From assembly GCF_003226555.1 (NCBI RefSeq), contig NZ_QKQS01000006.1, positions 529,861-593,860 on the forward strand: DNA of 64,000 nucleotides, given 5' to 3'. The notes under the pieces were generated by a model. It was not told where the DNA came from and searched no databases. It saw nothing but the letters and a program-made list of their open reading frames with translations. Below are positions 17,144 to 25,785 of the stretch, one piece after another. Position numbers and translations under genes: made by a program. The stretch is from Rhodopseudomonas palustris (GTDB lineage: Bacteria; Pseudomonadota; Alphaproteobacteria; Rhizobiales; Xanthobacteraceae). Every line of letters starts with the position of its first letter. Within the stretch, counting starts at the first letter, position 1.

Positions 17144-17914
17144 TCAGAGCGCGACTGCGGCTTCAGCCAGACGGGCGCGGATCAGATCCAGCTTCTGCGG
17201 TCCCAGCATCGGCGAAAGCATGCTGCGGAGACGCGCACGGATCTCGCCGCTGGTCCCGGAATACAGGACCGGCGCGCAAGTCTCGTCCTGGCGCGGTGCA
17301 GCGCCGCTTCGCGCATTCGTATCGTAACCGGATGCCGGAGCCGGCAGTTGCCGCAGCGTCTCACACGCGGCACCTTCCGCGAACACCACGGCGTGGCCGG
17401 GAAGCTTGATATGGTAATATTCGAGTTCGGCGAAGTGCTCTCCGGCATCGAGAACGATCGATGTTCCGTTGATCAGGCTGCCGGCCGTAACCAGCACGCC
17501 GTCGATATACAGCGCGTGGCCCTGGGTCACGTAGAGATCGGCACTCGGCACGTTCGGACCGAGCGCCGATTTGGCGATCCGAACCGGCCGCGCCGAGTCC
17601 GGCCAGGACCGACCCGCGGACTTGCTGTGCCGCCAGCTCCCAATCCACTCGATCGGCTGCACGCCGGCCAGCGCGGTCGGCAGCAGATCGCCGACCGACA
17701 GTTCTTCGATCGCGCGGTCGCCGTCGACCGTCCTGATCCGGGTGCCTTTGAGGTAGCACGGCGGCCGCACCACTGCGTGCGCCGATGTCACTCGGGCCAA
17801 GCTGGCGGCCACCACACCGGCCGCGATCCCGACCATGGCTTTGGCGTGACTGGTTAGCAGCGTGCGCCGGGTGGTACCGGCTGGCGTATCCGTTTCGTCC
17901 CGGTTCTGGTCCAT
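17144..17914 (-). CDS. Tat-exported Hint-domain protein
   Basis: 256 residues. The N-terminus has a twin-arginine signal (TTRRTLLTSHAKAMVGIAAG) running to about residue 46. A Hint_2 domain follows immediately, beginning CYLKGTRIRTVDGDRAIEEL with the catalytic-position Cys near residue 54, GDLLP, the VQPIEWIGS strand, and the TQGHALYIDGVLVTAG block carrying the conserved His. Hint domains perform autoprocessing, but stand-alone ones have unknown roles. ATG at 17914 is preferred because GGAGG sits 7 nt upstream; an ATG further up lacks one. It is convergent with the ECF sigma/anti-sigma pair. Confidence 0.82.
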   Translation of the reverse strand: MDQNRDETDTPAGTTRRTLLTSHAKAMVGIAAGVVAASLARVTSAHAVVRPPCYLKGTRIRTVDGDRAIEELSVGDLLPTALAGVQPIEWIGSWRHSKSAGRSWPDSARPVRIAKSALGPNVPSADLYVTQGHALYIDGVLVTAGSLINGTSIVLDAGEHFAELEYYHIKLPGHAVVFAEGAACETLRQLPAPASGYDTNARSGAAPRQDETCAPVLYSGTSGEIRARLRSMLSPMLGPQKLDLIRARLAEAAVAL

Positions 17915-18142
17915 TATCAAGCCTCCAAATTGCAGCGATGAGTGCAACTCAATTTGTTACAGCTTAGGATAGCATAACATCATACGAAATGTTAATTAAA
18001 TCTCGCGTGTCACGAAGGCGTGCCCCCGGGCGCTGCAATGGACGAGATCGGTCGCGTCCGGGCGAACGTGCAACGATTCCAGGCACCCGGCAGAACCGCC
18101 GCAATGCGGCGTGATCCGCTGGAGAGAAGCGAGCCGCCGAAT

Positions 18143-19024
18143 CTATCGGACCGGCGCGGGCCGCGCGGCGAGTCCGCGCAGCAAGGTGTTGAGTTCGGCG
18201 AAATTCACCGAGCCGCCGAACATCGGCCGGCGTAGGGATCCCCGACCCGCCGTCGCGGCGCCGAACGTCGGCGTCGGGACCTGACCATGAACCGCAACGC
18301 CGCGCGCCGCCAATTGGCTGCGGACACGGATGCAGTATTCGACCGAAAGCACCGAGAACCTCGTCTCGCCATGGCCGGCGCGGTATTTCATCGCGGCCGT
18401 GCAGATGTCCTCGTTCGCCTTGCGCCAGGCACCCGCGAGGTATTTCGCCCCGTAGTGGATATTGACCTCCGGAACAGCGAGTTCTGCGATCGTGCCGGAG
18501 AATCCCAACATCCTTGCCGTCGTCGGCATCACCTGCATCAGCCCGATCTCGCCGTCCATTCCGACAGCGCCCGGATTGTAGCCGCTCTCGACCGCCAGAA
18601 CCGAATCCAGCAGCGCGGCAGGCACTCCCCATGCAGCCGCCTCACGTTCGACGATCGGACGATACGTCTCGCGGCCGGCCTGCCAGTCGCGCCCGAAGAC
18701 GGCCCTGACCTGTGGCGCAAGCGTTCGGCCGCCATGCAGAACGCTAGCAGGAGGCAGATCCGCGACCGTCAGCGGACGCGCGGCGACGCGATCGAACACC
18801 AGCGGCGGCAGTTCATCGTCATCGTCTTGGGGCGTCGAGGAAGGCGGTCCGGCCGACGCAGACGTCACGCCGGCCGGGGCCGCAGCATCAGCAACCGCCG
18901 CCCCCGTCATGGCGGCGAGCATCCCCAAGGCCGAAGCGAGCCGCAGAAAGGTCGGCACCCGGCGACGGCGCGCAGGGCCCGTCGCTTCCGTTCCGGCGAA
19001 CACAACGCACCAACTCGCCGGCAT
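18143..19024 (-). CDS. Lytic transglycosylase (SLT domain)
   Basis: 293-residue secreted peptidoglycan lytic transglycosylase. A signal peptide (about 25-46) and a linker with an acidic patch (DDDDELPP) precede the SLT domain (about 120-230). It has the catalytic Glu in SVLAVESGYNPGAVG, the EIGLMQVMPTTARMLGF block, and NIHYGAKYLAGAW. The start ATG overlaps the stop of the upstream gene (TGATG). Such enzymes open the wall for envelope-spanning machines, here plausibly the secretion or EPS systems of the locus. Confidence 0.88.
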   Translation of the reverse strand: MPASWCVVFAGTEATGPARRRRVPTFLRLASALGMLAAMTGAAVADAAAPAGVTSASAGPPSSTPQDDDDELPPLVFDRVAARPLTVADLPPASVLHGGRTLAPQVRAVFGRDWQAGRETYRPIVEREAAAWGVPAALLDSVLAVESGYNPGAVGMDGEIGLMQVMPTTARMLGFSGTIAELAVPEVNIHYGAKYLAGAWRKANEDICTAAMKYRAGHGETRFSVLSVEYCIRVRSQLAARGVAVHGQVPTPTFGAATAGRGSLRRPMFGGSVNFAELNTLLRGLAARPAPVR

Positions 19025-19437
19025 CACCGGCCCGGCACAAAATAGACCGGCGCAGGCGGCCGATACGGAACGACAGACTGGCCATAATTGGCGCCATATT
19101 GCTGCCTGACCGCGGCTTCGTTGACGTTGCCGATGCGCACGTCGGCGGAGCGCGCGTCCAGCGGCGGAAGGTTGATGGTGGGATTGACCTTCGCCACCTC
19201 ACGCTGCAGCTTCTGATTGAGGCAGCCGAGCGCATTGGCCCCGCCGATCTCCACTTCAACGCAACGTTCGATCCGTGGGGCGGGCGCAGACGCGCCGCCG
19301 ATCATGATCGAAGCCGGCCGGTTTCCAGGCTCAGCGCCTCCGGGTGCCTGCGCGCCCGCAGGTCCGATCGCGAGACCGCAAGCCAGTCCAGCCCCCAGGA
19401 TCAATTCGCATGCCGAGCGGTGCATTCCCGCGCTCAT
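19024..19437 (-). CDS. Small secreted protein, unknown function
   Basis: 137 residues with a signal peptide (ELILGAGLACGLAIGPAGAQA), a Pro/Ala-rich stretch, two Cys (RCVEVEIGG and LGCLNQKL) that could form a disulfide, and a Pro/Tyr-rich C-terminus (PYRPPAPVYFVPGR). No family recognised. Translationally coupled to the lytic transglycosylase gene, suggesting a periplasmic partner or regulator of it. Confidence 0.65.
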   Translation of the reverse strand: MSAGMHRSACELILGAGLACGLAIGPAGAQAPGGAEPGNRPASIMIGGASAPAPRIERCVEVEIGGANALGCLNQKLQREVAKVNPTINLPPLDARSADVRIGNVNEAAVRQQYGANYGQSVVPYRPPAPVYFVPGR

Positions 19438-19574
19438 GAGAAGTCCTTTCCGAATCCGACGTCGCGCGAACCGGGCGACGGGCGATCATTCCCTTGTCGG
19501 GCCGAATGTCACGCCGGGCGGTTTGCCGAGCCCGTATCGTCCTGCGTCCAACAATCAGACATGTGACAAATAAT

Positions 19575-19588
19575 GTGAAATCGTTCAC
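19575..19588. promoter_or_regulatory. Short dyad, operator candidate
   Basis: GTGAA (19575-19579) and TTCAC (19584-19588) around ATCG, in the gap between the divergent secreted-protein and small membrane-protein genes. Suggestive only. Confidence 0.3.
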
Positions 19589-19628
19589 GCGCCATCGCGA
19601 AGGCCGGATCAGCCGACCACGAACGATA

Positions 19629-19641
19629 ATGTGAATCACAT
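19629..19641. promoter_or_regulatory. Perfect palindrome ATGTGA-A-TCACAT
   Basis: Six-bp arms with a single central base, 41 bp downstream of another GTGA-containing dyad. The half-site resembles CRP-like TGTGA, but the 1-bp spacing is wrong for CRP; it is closer to GntR-type operators. Lies in the divergent gap before the gene at 19713. Confidence 0.4.
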
Positions 19642-19712
19642 CGCCGAGCCGGTCAATCTCTTAACTCCGATGCAAGACTTGCGATGGATGTTGGCCGAAG
19701 GTGGAGTCCATG

Positions 19713-19994
19713 ATGTCGGCAATCCTCGGCTTTCTGATCGGTGCGGTGCTCGGCACCCGATACAGGGTGTTCAGTTTGGTCCCGGTTGCGATCGGGTGTA
19801 CAGGCGCCGTCGGCATCCATGCGGCGGCGACGCAAGTACAGTTCGGTGCGGCGTTGTTGGCAATGCTCGGCATCACGGTCGCGCTGCAGATCGGATATCT
19901 GTTCGGCCTCACAGTCCGCATCACGATGGTCTGCGCCCGGGTCCGGACCGCCGCAGAAAAAACGGTGCGACAACGGCCGGCGTTGCCGGTCTGA
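19713..19994 (+). CDS. Small inner-membrane protein, unknown function
   Basis: About 94 residues with three hydrophobic segments (AILGFLIGAVLG, FSLVPVAIGCTGAVG, and LLAMLGITVALQIGYLFGL), ending in a basic tail. There are two adjacent in-frame ATGs (19710 and 19713); GGAG is 6 nt before the second. Small membrane proteins of this look are frequent next to alphaproteobacterial EPS genes, but no function is assignable. Confidence 0.6.
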   Translation: MSAILGFLIGAVLGTRYRVFSLVPVAIGCTGAVGIHAAATQVQFGAALLAMLGITVALQIGYLFGLTVRITMVCARVRTAAEKTVRQRPALPV

Positions 19995-20021
19995 CCTGTC
20001 TGCACCTTCGAAAGAGGCGCC

Positions 20022-21212
20022 TCAGCGGAGCCTGCTGTTCAAACGCGCGATATAGATATCGTTGACCAGCTTGACGCCACTGTCTGCGGTCCCCACCGCC
20101 GTGTTGATGAAGTTCAGCACCTTGGTGACATCGACCTGCGGCGCATTCGCGACATAGATGACGTCGAAGGGCCGCATGTCGACCTTGGTTGCCAGGAAGA
20201 AGCCCGCGGGGTCCTGAAAGCTCACGTTGTAGACGATTGGTATTAGCCCACCGGAGAAGCGTGAACAGTCGACGCCGAGCCGCTCTGCGACATCGCGTGG
20301 CTCACGGCGATACAGAAAGATCGAACCGGGGTCGGCCTGAAGGTCGAACAATCCGCCTGCCTTGGCGACGGCCTGCGCCAGATTAATCCGCCAGGCGTCG
20401 AAATTGAACTCGCCCTGCAGGCCGGTGGCGCCGAAGGCAAGGAACTTCATCGGCTCGCGATACACGTAGATCCGGTCACCAGGCTGCACATAGATGTTGT
20501 TGGACGGCATCGACACCAAGTTGGCGAACGGCACGGTCGCCCGCTTGCCGTTGCGTTCGAGCATTACCCAGGTTTCCCAGCCATTGGCGCTTATGCCTCC
20601 CGCCCGGGTGATCGCGTCGGTGATGCGGTCCTGCGCGCCGGTTGCCGGCATCGGAAGACGCACCGGGGTGCGGACATCGCCGAACACGCTGACCAGCGAG
20701 GTTCGCTGTTGGCTGAGCGTCACCACCACCTGCGGCTCGATCGCCCGATTCTTGATCCGCTCGACGATCGCGTTCTGGACTTCGACATTGGTTCGGCCGG
20801 CGGCGCGGATCAGCCCCGCATAGGGCACGCTGATGTTGCCGTTGTTGTCGACCGCCTGATCCGGCAGATTGACAAAATTTCCCGGACGGACGCCGGCCTC
20901 GGTGGGAATGAACAATCCGCCGGCGAACGCCTCGAAGATGGTGATCGCGAGCACGTCGCCGATGCCGAAGCGGATGTTGCTCGGAGGACGGCGATCGGTG
21001 AAGACGCCGCCCAGAACATTCGGCTCGTGCGCCTGCAGCACCTCGACCGCCCGCGCATCGAGCTTGACCACGGCGAACGGCAGCGTCGAAGCCTGGTCGC
21101 TGCGGATCTCCAGGCTGGACGGGCCCGACATCGGAATGAACCCACAGCCGCCGAGCGACGAGGCCCCGAGAACACCGAGACCGACCGCGACTACCAAGCG
21201 AATTCGCATCAT
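20022..21212 (-). CDS. Wza/GumB-like polysaccharide export lipoprotein
   Basis: 396-residue outer-membrane EPS exporter. The lipoprotein signal LGVLGASSLGGC puts the lipidated Cys near residue 23. The Poly_export domain (NIRFGIGDVLAITIFE ... VDNNGNISVPYAGLI) lies near 80-165, followed by SLBB-type domains (VVVTLSQQRTSLVSVFGDV; VYVYREPMKF-like repeats). ATGs at 21212 and 21209 are adjacent and a longer frame extension upstream has no signal peptide logic. Its cognate Wzc-like kinase lies 15 kb away, so the export system is split within the locus. The C-terminal helix for pore formation is plausible near residue 375. Confidence 0.88.
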   Translation of the reverse strand: MMRIRLVVAVGLGVLGASSLGGCGFIPMSGPSSLEIRSDQASTLPFAVVKLDARAVEVLQAHEPNVLGGVFTDRRPPSNIRFGIGDVLAITIFEAFAGGLFIPTEAGVRPGNFVNLPDQAVDNNGNISVPYAGLIRAAGRTNVEVQNAIVERIKNRAIEPQVVVTLSQQRTSLVSVFGDVRTPVRLPMPATGAQDRITDAITRAGGISANGWETWVMLERNGKRATVPFANLVSMPSNNIYVQPGDRIYVYREPMKFLAFGATGLQGEFNFDAWRINLAQAVAKAGGLFDLQADPGSIFLYRREPRDVAERLGVDCSRFSGGLIPIVYNVSFQDPAGFFLATKVDMRPFDVIYVANAPQVDVTKVLNFINTAVGTADSGVKLVNDIYIARLNSRLR

Positions 21213-21491
21213 GACAGGCCAGCACATTGCGAACTGCACCGGCTGTTCGCCGCCATCGCTGTGAGCGCCGGCGGTTCGAGCCCTTCGGCCGAGACGCTGT
21301 GCTTGTCCGTCGTCGGCTCCCCGATTCAATAGACGTCGCGGCCCCGGCAACAGCGAAATGCACAAGCCGGCGCGCCACCGGCCCGACCGGTCGGCCAGCG
21401 GGGCGGCCGCTAAGACAACCATCGCAACGGAATCCCGGATGTCATGTCGCCAGCGCACCGTCACGGCGAATGTCGACGAAGGAGCGCAAGC

Positions 21492-21704
21492 TCAGATTTC
21501 GGTCAGCAGCCGTCGCAGCTGGACGATTTCCAGCCGGGTTTCGGTCGCGATGCTGTCAAGAAGAGCATTCTCCTGGACCAGCTCCTCGAGGCGCGCCAGA
21601 ACGGCTGACCTGGTGGGCCCGATCGAAAATTCGGAGACCGTCGTACTCCGACCGAGCGCCGAAGAGACGAGATAGTTGGACTTGAAACACCTGTCCGAAC
21701 GCAT
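21492..21704 (-). CDS. Small coiled-coil protein, unknown function
   Basis: 70 residues. The C-terminal half is a predicted coiled coil (RLEELVQENALLDSIATETR). A G-rich ribosome-binding site (GGGGGG, 4 nt upstream) supports ATG 21704. It is divergent from the small HTH-like gene at 21870. The coil resembles the zipper part of IS3-OrfA-like proteins such as the one at 5082-5444, without the HTH. Confidence 0.5.
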   Translation of the reverse strand: MRSDRCFKSNYLVSSALGRSTTVSEFSIGPTRSAVLARLEELVQENALLDSIATETRLEIVQLRRLLTEI

Positions 21705-21869
21705 ATGACCCCCCGGCCATCGAGACTGAGCGAAAGCCGCACAAAAGGTGCTCTTCCGATCGTTCTTCCGGCCGGGACGCTAATTATGTTTCTTATCATT
21801 GCTGTGACTTCATTAAAATAAATTTAGGGACCGAACGTTATCGTAACAATGGGTCCGGAGATCAGAAGC
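21705..21869. promoter_or_regulatory. AT-rich divergent control region
   Basis: 165 bp between two small putative regulatory genes, strongly AT-rich from about 21782 to 21850. It contains TATCGTAACA at 21839-21848, a 10-mer that also occurs at 57890-57899 upstream of the giant adhesin. Confidence 0.4.
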
Positions 21870-22154
21870 GTGCCGCAGATTTGGGTTACTTACGACGAAC
21901 TCGCTGAAATCATGGGATGCGATCACGCCGGTGCACGCGAGGCCGTCGCCGCGATCCCTCTTGACTGCCGCAAAAGCCGCGACGGTCACACCCGCGCCAA
22001 ATTGTCGCCATGGTTGACCGAGCTATTCTTCGATCGGCTGGTCCAGAGGCGGCTCGACCGCGAGCTCGCAGCATGCGCGGGAAACCTGCGCGCGATGCGC
22101 GAGCGGATGGAGATCCGCAGTTCGGCCGCGCCCAAATATCAGGCAGCGAGCTGA
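21870..22154 (+). CDS. Small HTH-like protein, putative regulator
   Basis: About 94 residues. VTYDELAEIMGCDHAGAREAV looks like a helix-turn-helix, followed by a basic segment (LDCRKSRDGHTRAKL) and an Arg-rich helix. Similar short proteins occur near EPS and surface genes in Bradyrhizobium relatives (from memory, not searched). GTG at 21870 is preferred since GGAG lies 9 nt upstream; the ATG at 21849 has no ribosome-binding site. DNA binding is inferred. Confidence 0.55.
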   Translation: MPQIWVTYDELAEIMGCDHAGAREAVAAIPLDCRKSRDGHTRAKLSPWLTELFFDRLVQRRLDRELAACAGNLRAMRERMEIRSSAAPKYQAAS

Positions 22155-22406
22155 GACCACGTCGCCCGCCGCGACGTATCACTCCTTCCTACCGACGCGT
22201 CGGCGTCGGCATTGCCGCAGTAAGCGCAGCCGTCACGCGCGCTTCATCCTCTTGCTACATCATGTCGTAGTGCACACGCGGTTTTCGCGCGCGTAGCAGC
22301 CCGTCGGTGAAACGTGTCGACCAGGCACCTTGCCCTGAGTTGTAACCGGAGCGCCCGACACCCTTTGTCTTGCCAGCCATCGAAGGCCGTGACTGCGACA
22401 GATCAA

Positions 22407-23588
22407 ATGCGCACCGCGTTCTCGACAGCGAAGCCGCCGGGCCTACGACGTTCCACCGCGCTCTCGCTTTCGTTGTGGGCTTGGTGCGCCTGTCTGTTCT
22501 TCCCCCTGGCGTCCGTCGACGTTTGGGCCGCAGAAGGCGCCATCATTCCACTGTACCAAATGTATCAGGTGGCGGGCCTGTCGCAGTTCATCCTGGTATC
22601 GTTGGTCGCCGGTCCTGCACGCCCTGTCCGAGCGCTGGCGCTGTACAACCCGTTCCAGGCTGCGATCTTTGCGGTCATCCTGCTGTCGATCGGCCTGCAA
22701 CTCCATGGCCGTGAAATCGCGGTGCTCGAGGGGATAACCTATACGCTCCTGCTGCTCGCAGTGATCGTGTGCTTTTCCGCGCTCTGGACCGTGCCAGACA
22801 ATGAACTGGCCGACTGCTTCGGCGGAATCGCTGTCACAGTTCTGATCTTCTGCGCCTATGCGATCGCCGTCCACGGCTGGCCGGTGGAGCGCCGCCTCGG
22901 CGGCATTCATCCGAACATGCTGGGTTCAGTCATGCTCGCCGGGTTCGTGTTCTCCCAGTTCCGCCCCGGATATGTGATGGTTGCGGCGAGGCTGACATGT
23001 TTCGTGCTCGCAACCGCTGTGAGTTCCCGCTTCGCCATGGTCGGCTGCGCGCTGGCATTCCTGGTGTTCGAAGTGACGTCGAGACGGCTCGGCGGGCGGC
23101 TCGCACTGCTCGCGTTCGCAGCCGTCGCGGCGGCGCTGCTTTTCCCGGACATGCTGTTCGGGATGCTCGCCCTCGACGATCCCGAGCGCAACCTGAATTC
23201 CGGCTTCACCGGTCGCGACGAGCAATGGGCGCGCGCGATGGCCGCAATCGCCGAGTCCCCTTTCGGCCTCGGCTTCAAGCGGCCCGACACCGAGCAAGCC
23301 GGCCATAACGGATTTCTCCGGACCCTAATCGAATTCGGCGTTATCGGAGGCAGCCTGATTGTCGCCGCGCTGGCGGCGATCGTGGCGAAGGCGTTGGCCA
23401 AACCGGCGACGAGCCGGGATCCGGAAGGCCGGCGCATCGCGGCGGCCCGCGCCGGCGGCCTCACGGCACTGACGTTCGCCTCGTTCTTCCAGCCCCAATT
23501 GTTCAATCTCGGCGACATCCACGGCCTTACCATGATGCTGCTGCTGTTCGGAGTCCGGCCTTGCCGTTCAAATCGAATGTTAGATTGA
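22407..23588 (+). CDS. Wzy-like O-antigen/EPS polymerase
   Basis: About 393 residues with around ten hydrophobic segments and a central region (DDPERNLNSGFTGRDEQW ... FGLGFKRPDTEQAGHNGFLRTLIEFG) that matches the periplasmic-loop signature of the Wzy/O-antigen ligase family, in particular the GHN-FLRTL-EFG block. It polymerises lipid-linked repeat units at the periplasmic face. The start is uncertain: ATG 22407 has a weak ribosome-binding site, and a GTG at 22314 would add 31 residues. Followed at 78 bp by a glycosyltransferase operon. Confidence 0.82.
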   Translation: MRTAFSTAKPPGLRRSTALSLSLWAWCACLFFPLASVDVWAAEGAIIPLYQMYQVAGLSQFILVSLVAGPARPVRALALYNPFQAAIFAVILLSIGLQLHGREIAVLEGITYTLLLLAVIVCFSALWTVPDNELADCFGGIAVTVLIFCAYAIAVHGWPVERRLGGIHPNMLGSVMLAGFVFSQFRPGYVMVAARLTCFVLATAVSSRFAMVGCALAFLVFEVTSRRLGGRLALLAFAAVAAALLFPDMLFGMLALDDPERNLNSGFTGRDEQWARAMAAIAESPFGLGFKRPDTEQAGHNGFLRTLIEFGVIGGSLIVAALAAIVAKALAKPATSRDPEGRRIAAARAGGLTALTFASFFQPQLFNLGDIHGLTMMLLLFGVRPCRSNRMLD

Positions 23589-23665
23589 TAACGTCTAGCG
23601 GATCGATATCATTAAACCATCACATAGCTTGACTACATCCGTCTCCGGCAGGACAGGGGCGGCGG

Positions 23666-24838
23666 ATGCGTGTTCTAAGAGTTCTGGGCAGCCTCGACCC
23701 GGCGACGGGTGGCCCTCCCAGCGTCTTCAGCGCCGCGGTGATCGCCACCGCGGCGGCGGATACCTCGATCGAATGCCTCACTCTGCGCACGCGCGGCCGT
23801 GACATCGCCGGATTCCCCGATCATCGGCGCCTGGTGGCCCGCGGCATCGCGGTTCACGCCACGGGCGGCCTGTTCGGTGCCGGATTGTTTCTGCTGCGGC
23901 ACGTCCGCCGGTTCGACGTGATCCACGTCGACGGGTGCTGGGTGCCGATCAGCATTCTTGCCGTCGCGCTCGCCAGGCTGTCCGGTCGTCGCAGCGCCGT
24001 GACACCGCACGAGACGCTGACCTACGAGGAGCGGCGACGGACCCGATCACGGGTACGAAAACAGATCAAGCGGCTGATCGTCTGGTTCTACGTCAAGCTG
24101 TGCGACTGCGTGATCTATTCATCAGCGCTCGAAGCGCGGGATTCGCCCGGCCACCGGATGGCGGTGGTGATCCCCCATCCGGTCTACGACGATCTGGAAT
24201 CGGCGCCGCCTCGTGGCGTGCGCAACGGTTTCGCCACGGCCGGACAGATCCGGTTCGGCTATCTCGGCCGCTTTCACCCCAAAAAGCATCTCGAACACAT
24301 TATTTCCGCGGCGGTGCGCGCCAAGCGAAGCCAGCTTGTGCTCGCCGGCAGTGGCGACAGAGATTATGAGAGCGAGCTTCGCGCCCTGGACGACGGCAGC
24401 GGCCGGATCAGCTGGATCGGCTTCGTGACCGGCCAGCGCCGTGAGCAGTTCTTTCGCGAAGTGGATTTCGTGGTGCTGGCATCCGAGTACGAGTGCTTCG
24501 GCATGGCGGCGGCCGAGGCATTGGTTCGCGGCATTCCCGCGATCGTTACGAAACGGGTCGGCGTTGCGGACGATGTCGCCGAAACCGGCAGCGGCATCGT
24601 GATTTCAACCGGCGCCGATGCGCTGCTCGATGCATTCGAGATGTGCTGCATCCTCGCCCCCGAGCGCTATGTGGAGCTGCAGCGCAACGCGCTGAGAGCC
24701 GCAGCGAGATACGGCTATTCGTCGCACGGGTTTGCGCAGGCCTCGCTCTATCGCCGGTTGCTGGAGCTCCCCGAGCCGGATGGCACATCGCTCTCCCGCA
24801 GCCGCAACGCGGCGGCCGAGCATATCCGATCGAGGTAG
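23666..24838 (+). CDS. Glycosyltransferase family 4 (GT-B)
   Basis: 390-residue cytoplasmic EPS glycosyltransferase. An N-terminal Rossmann start with LDPATGGPPSVFSAAV (GGP loop) is followed by a C-terminal domain from about residue 185 (RFGYLGRFHPKKHLEHII) and the EX7E-type donor motif in SEYECFGMAAAEAL near residue 275. ATG 23666 is preceded by AGGGG. It lies six bases ahead of the next glycosyltransferase gene, probably one operon with it and the following methyltransferase. Sugar specificity is unknown. Confidence 0.88.
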   Translation: MRVLRVLGSLDPATGGPPSVFSAAVIATAAADTSIECLTLRTRGRDIAGFPDHRRLVARGIAVHATGGLFGAGLFLLRHVRRFDVIHVDGCWVPISILAVALARLSGRRSAVTPHETLTYEERRRTRSRVRKQIKRLIVWFYVKLCDCVIYSSALEARDSPGHRMAVVIPHPVYDDLESAPPRGVRNGFATAGQIRFGYLGRFHPKKHLEHIISAAVRAKRSQLVLAGSGDRDYESELRALDDGSGRISWIGFVTGQRREQFFREVDFVVLASEYECFGMAAAEALVRGIPAIVTKRVGVADDVAETGSGIVISTGADALLDAFEMCCILAPERYVELQRNALRAAARYGYSSHGFAQASLYRRLLELPEPDGTSLSRSRNAAAEHIRSR

Positions 24839-24843
24839 CCGAC

Positions 24844-25761
24844 ATGTCCCTCGCCGTGATCGTGCTGACCTTCAACGAGGAACGCCACATTGCGCGGGCA
24901 TTGCGATCCGTCGCACCGATCGCGTCCGAGATTTTCGTCGTCGATAGTTATTCGACCGACCGCACCGCCGAGTTGGCCAAAAGCCACGGCGCGACTGTGC
25001 TCGAGCACGAATTCATCAACTACGCCAAACAGTTTCAGTGGGCGCTCGACAATCTGCCGATCACCGCCTCGTGGATCATGCGGCTCGACGCCGACGAGAT
25101 CATCGAGCCCGACCTGGCGGTGCGAATTCGCAGTGAGCTTCCTGCGCTGCCCGCCGATGTCGCCGGCGTCACGCTGAAGCGCAAGACGATGTTTCTCGGC
25201 AAGTGGGTCCGACACGGCGGCCGATATCCCATGCTGCTGCTGCGGATCTGGCGGCGCGGCCAGGGACGCATCGAGAGCCGCTGGATGGACGAGCACATGG
25301 TGGTTTGGGGAGGCAAGACGGTCGTGTTCGATGGCGGCTTCGCCGACGACAACCTCAACGACCTGACGTTCTTCATCGACAAGCACAACAAATATGCCAC
25401 GCGCGAGGCGATCGACATCATCAACCAGCGTCGGCGCTTCCTGCCCCGGGACGGCGACGGCGCCGGCTCGGAAAAGAGTTCGTTGCAGGCCGATTTCAAG
25501 CGCTTCGTCAAAGAGAAGATCTACAACCGGACGCCGTATCTGATCAGCGCTTCCGGTTACTTCCTGTACAGGGTGGTGTTTCGTTTCGGCTTTCTCGACG
25601 GCAAGCGAGGCCTGCTCTACCACGCATTGCAGGGGCTTTGGTACCGGCTGCTGGTCGGCGCCAAGGTCGACGAGCTCGAGACTGCGCTCGCCGGTCTGGA
25701 CGACCCCGCGGCAATTCGCGCCGAGATCCGCCGACGCACCGGATTTCGCCTCGACCTCTAG
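24844..25761 (+). CDS. Glycosyltransferase family 2 (WaaE/KdtX-like)
   Basis: 305 residues, GT-A fold. An N-terminal nucleotide-sugar fold (AVIVLTFNEERHIARAL) is followed by the metal-binding DxD-like motif in WIMRLDADEII near residue 80 and the KRKTMFLGKWVRHGG acceptor-side region seen in the WaaE/LgtF group. The C-terminal half has basic amphipathic helices that may sit on the membrane. The start at 24844 has GAGG 9 nt upstream, overlapping the end of the preceding gene. Confidence 0.88.
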   Translation: MSLAVIVLTFNEERHIARALRSVAPIASEIFVVDSYSTDRTAELAKSHGATVLEHEFINYAKQFQWALDNLPITASWIMRLDADEIIEPDLAVRIRSELPALPADVAGVTLKRKTMFLGKWVRHGGRYPMLLLRIWRRGQGRIESRWMDEHMVVWGGKTVVFDGGFADDNLNDLTFFIDKHNKYATREAIDIINQRRRFLPRDGDGAGSEKSSLQADFKRFVKEKIYNRTPYLISASGYFLYRVVFRFGFLDGKRGLLYHALQGLWYRLLVGAKVDELETALAGLDDPAAIRAEIRRRTGFRLDL

Positions 25762-25785
25762 CGCGTTCAATTGGAGCGACCGACA

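Noticed and set aside
19629..19641. CRP binding site
   Set aside because: The half-sites are TGTGA/TCACA, but the spacing is 1 bp instead of 6.
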